Origin: Aurelia coerulea
Taxonomy: Eukaryota; Cnidaria; Scyphozoa; Semaeostomeae; Ulmaridae
Assembly: GCA_039566865.1 (NCBI GenBank)
Contig: CM076955.1
Span: forward strand, 3,784,501 to 3,848,500
Direction: 5' to 3'
DNA length: 64,000 bases
The translations under genes were made by a program, and so were the position numbers. Within the stretch, counting starts at the first letter, position 1, and each line of letters opens with the position of its first letter. Shown one piece after another: positions 12,351-27,300 of this stretch. The notes below the pieces were generated by a model that had not been told where the DNA came from, did not search any database, and worked only from the letters and a program-made list of their open reading frames with translations.

Positions 12351-15300
12351 ATGTCTGCTGGTAGCCGTGGAGGTGAGACGACTTTTTATGGAATATTTGT
12401 TTATGTTGTCATGCTATAAAAGATAATCTTGCTGAAAAATAATCTTGATTTCCATGCGAAAACAAAAATATAACGCGCACAACACAATAATCCTGTTCCT
12501 GTGGTTGTGTGTTTTTCTATCTATTTGTCGCTAAACTTGGTGCAAACTGCAAGTTGGCTTTCCTTGTTTTACAAATGTCAGCTGGTCATGATTAAGGAAA
12601 AAGAGATTTTCTGGAATGGAAAGGTTTTTGGATTTGTTTAAAGTGGTAGATCTTGAAGCACTCTGGAAAACAAATAGAAACAAAGAATTTGGGCCAGTGC
12701 AGTAGCAGTACTGAAATTTTCTTAAAATGATGAGATGTCGATATTCAGCGTTTCTTTCGAGTTTCTTCAAGGTTCCATAATAATCTTCAAATTTATTACT
12801 TTGTGCCTATGCTAGCTATGAGCAGTGGTAAACGAGAATTAATGTTTATGTACATATCAGTTTTTATTTACATGCTACAAACAGTAGGTCATGCTAAAAT
12901 AATCTTGATTACAATACAGGAACAAAGCAATAGATCTGTCCTGTCCTGTCGTTTTGTGTGTTTCTATTTATTTGTCACTAAACTTGGTGCCAGTTTGTAT
13001 GTATGTATGCATGTTTAAATTTGCCACAAAAATACAAATTTACAACGTTTAAAATATAATGAAATAGATACAATACAATTTACGTAATACAACGTTGATA
13101 AATACAAGTTAAAATCACCCCTAATTACTGTGGCAGGGACAGCATTACAAGGTGGAGTTGACCTTAAAGAGACACAATCGCAAATTTTTTGCGTCTGAAA
13201 ATCTAAACGAGATTCCTCATGCATAAAGTAGAGACCTTGTACATTCTGAAAATATGTTTAATACTTAAAACCGAAAATTTAATTGACCGAGTTTTATGAA
13301 AAGAAACTTGCAAGGCGAGAATTTGTCTATTGTTTCTCCATTGTGTATGCGCACGTGCCGCAGAAAAGTGTGGGTACAAATACGTTGTTTTTCCTTTCGT
13401 TTTACGGTTTTATAATACTTCTAGAAGTCGTACGAAACTACAAAATACATTTTCAGAATATACAAGGTCTCTTCTTCATGCATGAAGAATCTCGTTGAGA
13501 TTTTCCGACATCAAAAATTTGCGATTGTGTCTCTTTAATTCGATAATGGTCCCCTTAGAGGTGGTTGCAGAAAAATAATAATCAATGGATGTTAGTGTGC
13601 TTTTGGATAAAGCATAATTTAGTAAGGCAGAAATCATGAATGTGAGGGAGAATGCATGGTTTTAGTAGAACATATATATGTCGTTTTATTCTCACTTTGG
13701 AAATGGTCACTGACGAGACAAAATTGCCTTTCCAGACATGTTTCAAAGGTCTTGTATTTATTTGGAGATCATGAATTCAGATCTCTCTCAAAGAAGTCTC
13801 TTAATTTCCAGTAATTTCCACACAAAACAAATGATAACATAGACTCAACTCTGTGCGCACTTCAATTTGTCACTAAAAGTTGTTGTTGGTTGATTTCCTT
13901 ATCTCAAAAAATGTCAGCTGGTCACGTAAAACTAGCTTACAATAAAAGAGAATCATCTGTGATGGTGTTGTGCTGCAGTGGTGTAATCCTCTGATTTTGC
14001 AGCCAGAACACCAACAGTCAGGTGAACGGGGTTTGATACCAGGTAGAGCCCCACCATTTGAGCGTTGCAGACGCAATTAGGTCTTTTCTACATCTGCGAT
14101 CTCAGTGCTTGGCACTAAAAAATGCAACTTCACCTTCACAATTTTTTTCTGGAAAGGTTTTTGGATTTCAGCATAAGGACCAGGGTAAGCAGCATTTTGA
14201 AAGTTCCAAATGAAAAACAAGAGACAAAAATCCAGTGTAGATCAATGTTTTCAGCTATAACGATTGTAAAACTGAAAACATTCACACCAAATTACAAGAT
14301 TATACAAGATTTTCAATGAGAAGAGAATTCTGTTATTTCCTGGGGCCTTAAATGTTGCCGCTTGTATCAGTTTGCTGAAAATGTTTGCAATCTTTTATTT
14401 CGCATTTCTCCATTTTTCTGTATATCAATTAAGACAAACACCAATACACATATTTTTTATAAGAAACTAAGAATTTGGGCAAATTATCAGATTTTGAGTC
14501 CTCAGAGTTTCTTACGAGTTTCTTAGAGGCTCCATAACAATCATCATGTTCACTACTTGTGCCCTTGTGAACAAAACAATGTTTTAAGCCTTTCCAATGT
14601 TTAGACATTACTGAAGTACCTTACGAATAATATGATACAGGAAACAAGCGAGAGTAAAGTAATGATATGTCAATAATTTCCTTTATCAAAGTAAGTATGT
14701 AGTTTCTTAACATATTCTCCCAGTACTGGGAGTTTTTGGTGATCTGAGAGTTGAGTTTCTTATGGGCAGTTTGTTACAAAAAGAAATACTTGTACATATA
14801 AAAAAGTACAACTAATGTGCCAACCATGGCAGGATTGGATAAGTAGTCGGTGAGTTCCCACAATGAGTGACATGTGCAATTAACTAAGGAATTAAACACA
14901 AAAGAAAAATGATAGTAAAAAGTTGATAGGATTAGGAACCATTCAAATTTCCTATGCTTTGTATTGTGATCATCACCCAATCAAATGTGTGACAGATTGC
15001 TTTTGATAGATGGCCAATAAGTGGCCTGCCCCGTGTGGATCCCTTGAATTATAGAGAAAGTAGTGGTCCTGTATGATTTGTTCAGTTACGATTTATGAAT
15101 TTGAGTATGGAGACCAAATTGCAGCTGGTTTGTGGATATTGCAGGATATAAATTGATTGCCCAAGGACCTGCTTTCCATTTTTGCATAAAGTTCAGCCTC
15201 GCCTAATAGTTTTGCATAAGATTCAGCTGTAAAATTAAAATGAACAGATCTTAATAACAGATGGTGGTTTCTCACCTCAATTTTCTCCATTAATAATGTA

Positions 15301-18300
15301 TACAAAATACCCCCCTCCCCTTCATTGCACAACTATCATGTATCCAGTGAGAATGTAGGTTTTAAAAGCAGTTCCAAATCAAATCAGTTAATCCCTTTTG
15401 TTCATCAACTGTGTTCTTTTCACAAAAACTCAGAATGCACCTCCTGTGGCCCCTGCAATACAAAAACGGACCTTGGGCCGCCTATGAAAAAACAGCAAAT
15501 GGATGAAAATGTTTTTCTTTCAGAGGAGCAAAATTGTGGAATAGCCTCTTTTTTAGATATATCAAGTAAAATCTAAACTAACCATAATACATTATTGGTC
15601 CCATCCACAGCGGGATAAGACACGGGATCACCTAGTTCCCACTGCAAATGTAGAGTTCCCACTGCAGATGCAGATGGGAATATTAGCCTCTCAGCTGAGC
15701 CAAAACAAGCATCCTCCAAGCTTATTTAAGCAGATGATTTAGAGTTGACATCTTTTTCATTTAATCCAGGTTTTGTCCCACAGAAGTTACCATTTTACCT
15801 GTGTTGCCAAGGAATTTGCAAGGCCCTGTGGCAAACTTGCGAAATAAAGCCCTATGCAAATGTAGGAAGTAAGCAAAAAGAGAGTTTTGGGGTGCTCTAC
15901 CAGAAGAAACTTCTGCAACCACACCCTTTTGATTGGTGCAACCACACCCACCACACCCACCTTCTGCAACCACACCCACACCCAAATATAAATTTGCAAA
16001 TATTTTTTAGTCACACTTGCAGATAGAATGGGATTTTTGAGACATTGTTTGAGCTCCCCCTTCTTATGGCCCTGTGGTTTAAGAAGTCTCTGAGTTAAAA
16101 TAGATTAGAGCCCCCTTGAGATGGACACCTCCTTCAATGTGCCAAACTTAAGTGGATTTTAGTAACTCATGTAACCTGGGATTTTTAGCAGGGAAGCAGT
16201 AAATGGCTCTCCAAATAATGATATTCAGGCAAGCTATTCCTAAATTATGGAAAACGAGGAAATTCAATTAGAGAAATGAACTAACTGCACATATTTTATG
16301 TTATATAAACACTTTGTTTTTAAATGTTCACAAATGTACAGGAATTAAACATGAAGATTGTTATGGAAGTCGAACAAACTTGTAAGGAACTATGAGAACT
16401 TTAAAATGCAGATTTTATGAAACTTTCAGTTATGGGTCAGGGCTGGTTCTAGGGGAGGGCTAGGGGCTAGGAGGCTACAGCCCCCTATCAGAAGTATCTA
16501 GCCCGCCCCCTTGTTGGAGGAAATTTTGGCAAAATGACAGAAAAACTGTACTTTTTTGCCATTTTTGCCCCCCTGTCGGAAGTTCGAGTCCCTCTGTTGG
16601 AAGATTTCTGGTGCCACTCCCGTTCTGGCTCAAATTCTTAGTTTCTTCGAAAAATGTTTTGCATTCTAAAAGAGTTCAGGAGAGCAACCTACTGCTCTGC
16701 AAGCATTTGAGGGGAACAAAGCGAAATGAGAGCTATTACTCTCCTCAAACAGCCAGGCTGATGTCTGTACTGCATTGTTCACTTCTTTGGAACAAGACTG
16801 AGGAAATCTTGTAACTGAAATCTTAGAATTGTCACATTTTCAGGCAGGGCTATAAAAACGAAGTAGGATGGTAGCGGCGCTACCAGGAATGAAGCTGAAA
16901 TGCTCTAATTTCCCAGGAAGGAAGAAGGGGCAACAAAAAAAGAAACTGAAGGGGAGGGAAAGGGACGGAAGGGGAGGAAAGGGAAAAGAAAAGACGGAGA
17001 GAAAAGAAATGGGATAGGGTTGGGAAAGAAGAAGAACGTATAAGAAAAAAAGGTACTTAGCTTGCTACCAGGAAGGAGAATGTTTTTTTAGCCCTGTTTT
17101 CAGCATGTTATCAGTCAAATGATATACTGTTCTTCTCTGTTTTGTGGTTGAAATATCGAAGAGCTTTGGCAGAGAAGACAGCTTTGTAAAAGCTGTGTCT
17201 TAACTGGTGTGAATGTATGGGTGGATTAGAGGGCAAGAAATGTTGTTTTGATGCCTTGGTTGTGGCAGAGAAAAGAATGGCAGCCACATGTCATCCAGCT
17301 GTACTGTTAACCATTTAATAAAACCAAAGGGGGTGCTATGTCAAATTTTGGGTATGGATTCGCTGTTTGCATTTTTGATACAATATTTGACCAATTTTGC
17401 AAAAATGATGCTGGTGGCAAGATGGATTTGGTATTTTCTGGACAGAAATCTCCATAAATATTGCTCTGGACCAAAATTGCCAAAAAACTATATCCTCACT
17501 AGACTGATTATATGTTCGTAGGTTATCGCTATTGATAGGCTGATGGGCGCTATAACTACGACTCATGGACTTAGGCTTCCAGAAACGGACATGGCCTAAA
17601 TTACCTGCTATTTTTTCCTCAAAACCACCGACCCTAAAATGCCGCAAAAAGTGGTTATACTGGAGTGCTACACTGCAAAACAAACTATCAGTACTTAGAT
17701 GAATGTTTCTTCAAGCTATTAAGGCAAAAAAGTCTTACCTATAAGTGCTATTTTGGTTATTTGGGGGCGCAAAAGATCTCGTAAATTCGCTCGTTACTTT
17801 GAGATTTTGATCGTTGCAGCAGTTCAGTCGAACGCGTTGTTCGAATTCGTTTGTTTGCCTTTGGCGGGAAGTTTAAATTGAAGAAGAATCAGCCAATCCC
17901 ATCAAGTTATTTCAAGTCTTGCATCCTGATTGGTCCAGGAACAAATTTGTTCCTGGCGAGAATTTTTTTGCCGGTTTGAGAAGAGTTAGTCCATAAGGCC
18001 CTTGACTGGAGCGACAACAACAACATTAATTCACTTCAATTAGATGAGCGTAAGTTGAGGGTCCTTATGTAGTGAGGCTAAGAAATCTCCATAAATATTG
18101 CTCTGGACCAAAATTGCCAAAAAACTATATCCTCACCAAGATCAAAATTGCTTCATGTTCAGTTATTTTTAATTTCCACTACCTACAATCAACTACAACT
18201 AATGCAAAACAAAATACCATACAATATAATGGCATTACAATAAAGAAAGATGCAACTACTACTACAAAACAAAACACAAAATAAAATGCATTATAATGAA

Positions 18301-21300
18301 GAAAGATACAAATCTAATAGGAAGGGGAATTCTTAATTAAAAGAAGGAGCTCTCTCAGTAGCTAAACGTTAAGGAGAAAGCCCCCCCCCCCTTGTTGCTG
18401 TGCTTAAAATATTCTAAAAAAGGCTACATTCATCAAATACTTGAAATTGCGATCAAGTGTAAAAAATAATGTGACAATGAGGTGAGGAGGCGAACTTACA
18501 AAGGCCTTATGCTAAAAAGCTGGTAAAAAACATGTCAAAGAAGTACTATTACATGCAAGCCAGACGGAACAGAGCAAAGAGACTTCTGAAACACCGGCAT
18601 GGTGGCCATCCCCACTGGAGAAATCCCCCATCTACTAAATCTACTAACTTTGGCAAGACTAAAACTCTGAAAAATATACCCTTGATGGTGGCATATTCCC
18701 ATATCTTTACTTTGGTCCTTCCGTGGGTCTCTTTGGCCCCTAGCACAAACAAAAAGCAATGTATTGTAACTAGTTGATATTTTAATTTAGTTTATTTTGT
18801 TTTTCAGGAAAGAAAGCAAGGCCAAGGCCTGATGGACCTATTTTGATCCAAAAAGAAAAGCAGCAAGCCGCGTAAGTTTCAGTCCTTTGGTAAAATTTGT
18901 GTTCAAAAGATTTTCTCTTTCGTGATACCAGGACTGAATTTAATTCTACAGTATTAAGAAAGCATGGCTCATATTTGTAACCAGCCCAATTAATTCAATT
19001 TTGCGTCAATAATACAATTTTTAGCAAATATTTTCAGATAGCTTTCAGGATAAAACAATCAAATTGGAAGAAACAGTGAAACTACTAGGTGTTCTGCTTG
19101 ACTATAAATTGAATTTCGAACCACACATTTCTGATTTTTGCAGAAAAGCCGCAACACAGCTAAATATTTTAAAGTGACTAAGTCATTTATCGGTCTTAAA
19201 GAATGAGAAATTCTTGCTAAAAGTTTTGTATACTCAGATTTTAACTACTGTCCCTTGGTTTGGTTTTTTTTATCAGCTGCCTCCTTGCAGAGAATTGAAA
19301 AAATAAAAGAAGGCGCATTAAGAGTTTGATATAATGATCATTCTAGTTCATATAATGAGTTACTTGCCAAGTCAAGTAGGTGCACAATGCACATTGCCCG
19401 TTTGAAGGTCATAAGTGTGGAAGTCTTCAAAACACTTAAGAGCCTAAATTCATCATTTATGCAGGACATTTCAAATTAAGATCATCAAAATACTCGTTAC
19501 GACAATCTTTTGATTTGCAGCATCACAGGCCTAACCAAGTAACTTTTGGCTCTAATAGTCTAAGGTCCCATGGGCCGCAAATTTGGAACAGATTAGCAAT
19601 CAAGACAGCAGATAATCTGAATATATTCAAACAAATTACCAAAGAATGGGATGGTCCAAACTGTAAATGTAATGTCTGTATATACAAATGAACCTTTTGT
19701 TCATCTGTAAATATACCAACCTTTTCACGTAATATTTTGTAATTTTTTCCTTTGTTTATGTCCTTTTGTTAATCAAGCTTTGTTAAACTGTAAATGGAAT
19801 GTATTGTTCATCTATAAATATACCAACCTTTCATGTAATATTTTGTAATTTTTTCCTTTGTTTATGTCCTTTTGTTAATCGATGTAGATTAGTTTTCTGT
19901 GTATATTTTGCAAATAGAAAGCCATAGTTATTTATCGATTGGAAATAAGATTTAGAAAAACAACAGCTTTGATGTCCTATTTTCTTCTCCAGGCCACCAA
20001 GGAATTTGTCAGACAAGACACATCTCACAATTCAGGGGCAGGTGAGCAATTTAAAGCTTATGAATAGATCCATTAAGCCTCCCTCAAAAAACGACTCTCT
20101 GTTTGTAACTGCTTTAAAAAAGCTATCAGCCATGTTGCGAACTACATTAATTCTTTTGAAATACAACATTTTCTTGAAATGATATGGAGTAAATCCGAAA
20201 AGCATGCAATGTACCAGCAAGGCATGAATTGTTTTTGTGAGCATATCTGCATAGAAATAGAGATGTTTAGATTTCTGGCTCTGCTAGGATTTGCAGCCTT
20301 TAGGCCATATAAAATTTATTAGTTGGTTCTCATCAGTGCCTGTATCATATCTTAATGCCGCCTTTTTTATATTTTGTTTTCCTATATAGAAGTCCCACCT
20401 GTCTTTATATTTAAATTTATTATTAAAAATTTATTTATTAAAAATTTATATTTAATATTGCCAAATTTTTTAGAAAAATTAAATAATCCGCCCTTCCTTG
20501 GTTTGTTATTTACGACATACAACAACACGTAAGGCATTTTCACCTCTCAGGGGGGTGAAGAAATTTTCTTGTTCTCTGGTCTTGCGCAAAAAGCTAGCTA
20601 GCCAAGGCTGAAAATAGACCTTTTAGCTATTCTACAAAAGAGCCTGGACTGAGCGTTATTTTTATATGCGACGTTCGATAGGGAGGCGATAGAGCTTCTA
20701 TCACTATTGTGCACCTTCGAAAATTCTACAAAATGTAGCAAAATATCGTTCGAATCTGATTCTTTTCAGAATGGCTAAAGGGTGTATTGCAAGGAAAGGA
20801 ACTGGTATCACATATCAAACTATGATTGCTAATTGGTGTTTTTTTTGTTAAAGCTACGACGGTAAACAGGAAGGCTGAACAGCTATTTAGGACCATATAT
20901 GGAGCTTAAAAAGATTTATGCCCATTTATAAAATATAAGACTGTCGCCCACCCAGTTTTGCCCCCAGTTCTGCTGAAAATCAACCAATTAATTTTATATG
21001 GCGTTAGCTTGAGTTGAAAATAGTGTCAGGAAGGTCTGTTGATTCACATCAATTGATTTGAACACCAATTTCAAGAGTAATTGATGCTTTGTTCTTTTAT
21101 CTTTCCTGAAATTTCATTGAGGAAATATGACGGCTAAATGGAGTTTATTTGAAAAGGAAAGGCCTTGATACCAGCATCGATCGTCAGATCCGAAGATGCT
21201 TGTGGTGACAAATGAATGAATAAATTTGTAGGCAGAAACACTGCAAGACAACGACAAAAACAACAGCAAATGCGTGTGAATTATATTTCTTGGATCTTGT

Positions 21301-24300
21301 TTCATGAAAAGCTATCGCTGATGGATATTATCATTAAAAAGACATCTGTTGTTAGGAATTTATGAATATGTATTTTTTGTTATGATGAATTACAGTAAGA
21401 GTTTAACAATGAAACATCTTTCATATCAACCTCTTTTTAGATAAGGAAATTGGAATATTCTGGCATAATTCATATATTTATTTTATTTATTCAATCTATT
21501 ATTTAATTTATTATATTTCACATGTTGAGGTGTGAAAATTGTTAACACTTTAGTTATGCATAATGTTGTATCTGTTCTCAAATTGTCTATCTTGCAAGTA
21601 TTAAAAGCATTAGTTTTGTTTTCCAACAGGCAGTGGAAGCTCATGTTACAGATTTGAAATCTGTGAAAGAGTTAGGCCGTGGTGCTTATGGTGTTGTTGA
21701 AAAAATGGTTCATGTACCTTCAGGCAAAGAAATGGCTGTGAAGGTAAAGACAAACTTTGTTTATACTTATTCAAAGACGTTTCTCTTCATGTTTGGTATT
21801 TCTTATTTGAAGACAGATGCTCCAGCTAGGGGTAGATATTAAAGTTGTTCATTCATATGAAGTTAGGTTGCTCCATCTGTCCTTTTGCATTAGGATAAAG
21901 AAGTATTTTGTACTTTGAGGCGGGATCCCGTTAATCAATAACTAGGATCTTGGCAAAGCGGTTCAGCCCAGTATACCGGGTGAGCCAGAAAGAGTGACCC
22001 AACGCAATCTGTTATAGAAAAGAAAGGAAGTGGCCGATTGAAATATTTCAAACGTTGTTCTTTCGTTAAAAGACTAGCTAGCCTACATTATGAGAATTTT
22101 TTGCAAATTTTTGGGCATGGTAAAGTTTCCAAATTAAGGATTTTGAGGAAAAGGGCAGGCTTGAAATGCTCATCAAGTCATCCAAAACGGGGGATCGATT
22201 TAAAGCCATTTCAGATCTTCAAAGCAACGAGAAGCGTGTTTCATTTTTGCCTAGGAATATCTTTAGGTACCTAGGGACTATAGAATTGCTTTGAAGACTT
22301 CCGAATGGGTTGCCTATTCCCAGGCTGAAATGAAACACGCTTCTTCTTGTTTTGAATATTTGAAATAGCTGTAAATCGATCCTCTGTTTTTGACGACTAT
22401 TTGAGGATTTCAGGCATGCCCTTTTCCTTGAAATCCTTAATTTTGGAAGTTTACCATGCAGAAAAAATTGCGAAAATTATTCATAACATAGGCTGGTCTT
22501 TTAGCGACAGAACAACGTTTGAAGCATTTTAATTGGCCACTTACTTAATTTTCTGTAACAGATTGCGTTGGGTCACTTTTTCTGGGTCACCCGGTAGATA
22601 TAAACACAAACTGATATGTGACCAGACACCTCATATGAGTTCAGTGTCAGTTTCAGTTCAGTTTTCATTATCAGCAAATATATCTAAATACATCAATGCG
22701 TCAAAGACTACAAATAAATTACAATTTTTACCTAAATTAAATAAGACAATCAATATACAAATGACAATATATTAGTGCACAAGGATACACTACAAGGATA
22801 CACTTACACCCTTTACTTTTATCAAATCTTTATTGATTTTATACTGAAGCTTTGCAATATTTTCAGTTTCAAAATAAATACGTGTATCATCTGCAAACAA
22901 GAAGAAAGAAAGCACTTTGGATACATTAGGCAGGTCATTGATATAGATTAGAAACAGTAATGGACCAAGTACAGAGCCCTGAGGAACACCACAAGTAACT
23001 TTGCTAAGACTAGAAGAATGATTGTTGATTGAACCTCACCTGAAGGCAAGCCAGCTCACTAACAGACCAGTCCACCTCATATAATAAACACGCCCTTAGT
23101 ACTACCAAAATGATGTTGTTCTTCTGTTATTTTTTTAGCGAATTAGAGCCAGTTTCAATACAACGGAACAAAAAAGGCTGCTAATGGATTTAGATGTTTC
23201 TATGCGTCTTGCTCAATATCCCTACACTGTTCAATTTTATGGAGCACTTTTCAAAGAGGTAGCTATTATCTGAAAAGCTTAATTATTTGTCCTAGGTTGT
23301 CCACTTGGCTACCTCGCAAGACATTGCTTGACTGAAATATCTTTTTCTTATGACAATGCTTTGAACTTTTTCACAAACATTGCCAATAAATTCTGTTGTT
23401 ATGCAATGTTTGCTGGCCAATAGGACAACATTGCTTGATGAGTAAATCTAAATATTTGCAAACAGTGTTTGGTTGTTTGGCATGGGACGTATGTTCAAAG
23501 CAGGACAAGTTGAACAGATTTTTTAAAGGGTTTCTTTGAACCAGTATGCCTTGCACGTACCATCTTTCAGCTGGCCTTTGTTGTTGCCATTTTCATGGCC
23601 CATGAAAATGGCAAAAACAAAGGCTTGCCAAGAGATGGCACATGCAAGGGATTGCAAAGCAAGGGATTGAACAGTTCTTTTAACCACTTTAAACAGCCTT
23701 CCTGAATTATAAAGCAGAAACTATCGAAACTGAATACAACTTATAATAAATTTCTACGAAACATGGTAAGAAATGGATTTAAAAGAAAACAGGGACATTG
23801 TAATGACAACGATGAAGATACTACAGAGATAGATTGGTCATATAGAATCACGAACGAAAAAATATAGCCACCTGTTATGAAAGCAACAGAAACGATGGAT
23901 AGCACATGTCATCCGGAGAGAGAATGACCACTCCTGTAAGATGTTGACCTTCCACACAAACAAGATCAAAAGAAGAGGCCGAAAAGTACCTTCTATACTA
24001 GAAAAACCATATTGTCAAGTAACATAAGTAAAGGACAATTCCTGTCTGACTGCTTCAAGAAAGGATGAAAAAAGTAACTCTTGATGAAAGATCAACTGAA
24101 ACAGTGACATTGTAACAGTCAATGATTGCTAATTGCTTCCAAATTTGGAAGTGGCTAACCCTAATTATTATATTATTATTATCGCTCCTTATTGCGAAGC
24201 GAACATGGTCCTAATGCCTGCGCGTTTATATTAGATTTTCATGACGGAAAATTCACCTTTTCTGAAAAGCGGCCTTAAAGGGTAGAAAATTTATGACAGT

Positions 24301-27300
24301 TTATAAATTTCTGGCTTGATTACTCAGAACTGCTTGTTTTGCCAGATGTTGGCACACATTTTGACTCAGCCGGTATGTTTTGTAAGTCATATCATGACAC
24401 CAAAGCAGCAGACGACCTCCCTTTGTGTGTCTATTTTTGTTTGTTTTGTTTTTTATGTGTACAGGGTGTCCCAAAAAGATTGTGCCCCGTTTGCCTGAAG
24501 ATGGCAACAAAACAGCAAATGATTCTCGCCAAATTTTTGCATGATGTTGCTCTTCAGATATCCAATTAAAGTTTGCTACCATCCCCGTAAAAATCCGTTG
24601 CAAAATGATGGAGCTATGACCTTCTGGAGACCAAATTTACCTGATGACTGAAACCAGCGGTCGGCCATTTTGTCTTCTATTTTGCAGCAATAAATAGCTC
24701 CTTGGATGAAATGAAACAGCAGCCTTCAATGTCATAGCTCTCGTGAAAATTCTGATAATCATTAGAGAGTTTTTAACTAATCCTTACATCACAGAAACTA
24801 TTTCTTACCCCGCATGAAGCTATTTATCACTGCAGAATAGTAAGACAAAATGGCCGACCGCTGGTTTTAGTCATCAGGCAAATTTGGTCTTCTGAAGGTC
24901 ATAGCTCCATCATTTTTCAATGGATTTTTTACGGGAAGCGTGGCAAATTTTATTTTGAACATCTGAAGAGCAACTTCAAATAAAAGTTTGGCAAGAATCT
25001 TTTGCCGTTTTGTCGCCATCTTCAGGCAAACGGGGCACAATTTTTTGGGACACCCTGTAGTTAAAGTTGAATTGTAAGTGCCTGCCATAATGAGGACCAT
25101 ATTACCAAGTGTCCTTCCCCGCTGTGGCTGGTACATAAAGAGTGTATCAATTTTGTTGTTTTCTTTTTAATCTTTAGAGCAATGTAAAAAAGATTATGAA
25201 TTTTAAAAGTCCATGAAATATATAATGCATAAAATTCTTCATTGCAGGGAGATGTATGGATCTGTATGGAACTGCTAACAACTTCGCTAGATAGGTTTTA
25301 CAAGTGTGTTCATTCAAATGATAAAAGCATACCAGAAGCTGTCCTTGGCAAGATCACCGTCTGTGTAAGTTATATGTTTGCAATATTAGCCAGTAGCTTA
25401 AATGACGTAAAAGCTCTATTAAGCGCCCCCCCCTGGGGCTTATTTAATCTCAGAGGCTGCAGGGAGGGCTTAAGAGAGGGGGCCTTATTCACAAAGTCAT
25501 GTGATAATGCTACGAATGATAGCTTCTTTGAGTCTTTTACCCTATATTAATTGGAATCAACAAATAATTTTGCGAGTCAGATTCAAAAATTCAACGCAGG
25601 TTTAGTCCAAAACCATATGAAGACTAACTTTTAAATCGTTTAGTTAAACAATCAAAAACTTTTGCTAAACGGGTCGTCCACTTATCGGTTTTGTACAAAA
25701 TTTGTTATGTATTTTCATTGGTCGAGAAACCTGATTGAAGGGAAAATATCTTCTGCTCTTTAAGGCAAGACCCGATCTTGTCTCCAGATGGCCATTTTGT
25801 AGGGAAACTTAAAAGAGCGGGCAGAGGTCTCACTGATTTTTCGAGATCAGTGGCAGAGAATGATGTTCAGATAATAATTCACATTTTCTTGTTTTGCAGG
25901 TTGTTAGTGCTCTAGAATATTTACATAGCAAGCTGTCTGTAATTCATAGAGGTTTGTAAATTTACCCTTATTATATGATTTAAATTGATTTAGGCAATGG
26001 CGACTGGAATTTGCATTGCTTCAAAACCAGGTAGCTTTTAAAAGTACATTTACCATTATTTCAAAGCTATTTCAAGACTCTGTGAAATGGCGTAAAATTG
26101 ATTTGATCCTTGAGACAAATGCACGTGAAGACAACATAGGGCTCAAATCTTTAAAGGTCAGTGTAAAATTCTATTACAGTTTTCTTTGAATCAAGTTGCT
26201 TGGAGGGAACTGAGTGTTTGTTGCTGTAAATCTGCCGTGGAAATTTATTAATATCTCGATTAGTTTCAAAATGGCGGCATTTATTAAATTTGAGATAATG
26301 ACGTCATCAAATTAGGAAAGCTACAGGTTTCTGTATGCCACCATATGGTAGACTTTCATCAACTATGGTTTTCTTGAAGGTATTATAATATTTGCTCTAT
26401 TGGTTTAGGATTTACGATGATTTGAATTTTTTCAAAATTTTCCATGAATTTTTTTTAAAATAATTAGATTGCCGCCATTTTGAAACAAATCAAGATATCA
26501 AAAAATTTCCACGGCAGATTTAGTACCATAAGTTCCTTTAAAGCCATTCAGTTTCAAAGAAAAATGCCATTTAATTTTATACCCATTTTTTTAAAGATTT
26601 AAAAAAGATTTCAGCCCTATGCTCGTGAAGACACTTTTCTGATCGGTATTTATTGTATTTTAAATATTGATGATTTTTCAAAAGATTTCCATTTTTTGGT
26701 CACCCGGTACATGTACATGTCATAAAACCATATTATTATTTTGTACCTCAGACTTTAATCATAAAACCAATACATATATTTATATCTTTCTTAACATTGA
26801 TTTTGCTTGTGGGTTAATTCTGGACTTATGACCTGGTTCATTTGTTGCTTTGCCCTACATTTGATATTCAATGATGAGATCCATTCGCTGGAGTTTGTTA
26901 GTGTTACGACCATTTGTTGAAATCAACAGCCTTTCTAACAACGCTCTTGTACAAATTTTGTTGTATGGTGATAAAGACCTTTCTGATGATGTTTATGAAA
27001 ATATACTCGAACTGACTCTAGATTTCATCCACTAAACAAGTCGGCTTGGTTTTAGATAGATGTGAACTTTGTTTCACGCCACACAGCCACAAAGTCCTTT
27101 TCCCCATTTTCGTTTGTTTGTATTTATCAGTAAACATCGTTTTTGTGTAGCTTTTTGTAATGGTATAGTTTGTAAATGTTGATTTTGAATAAACAAGGAC
27201 AGATTTTGTAAGACAATAGCATCAGTTGCTTTTGTTGACACCTGAATTCAAAGCGATTAGCGACTGCAGACAAAGGAAATTCTCTCAACCAGTAATTCAA

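Noticed and set aside
18532..18777. Small frame [20 protein letters not shown], looking like a basic protein
   Set aside because: No family recognised, it lies in a MAP2K intron, and overlapping frames on the other strand are equally open.
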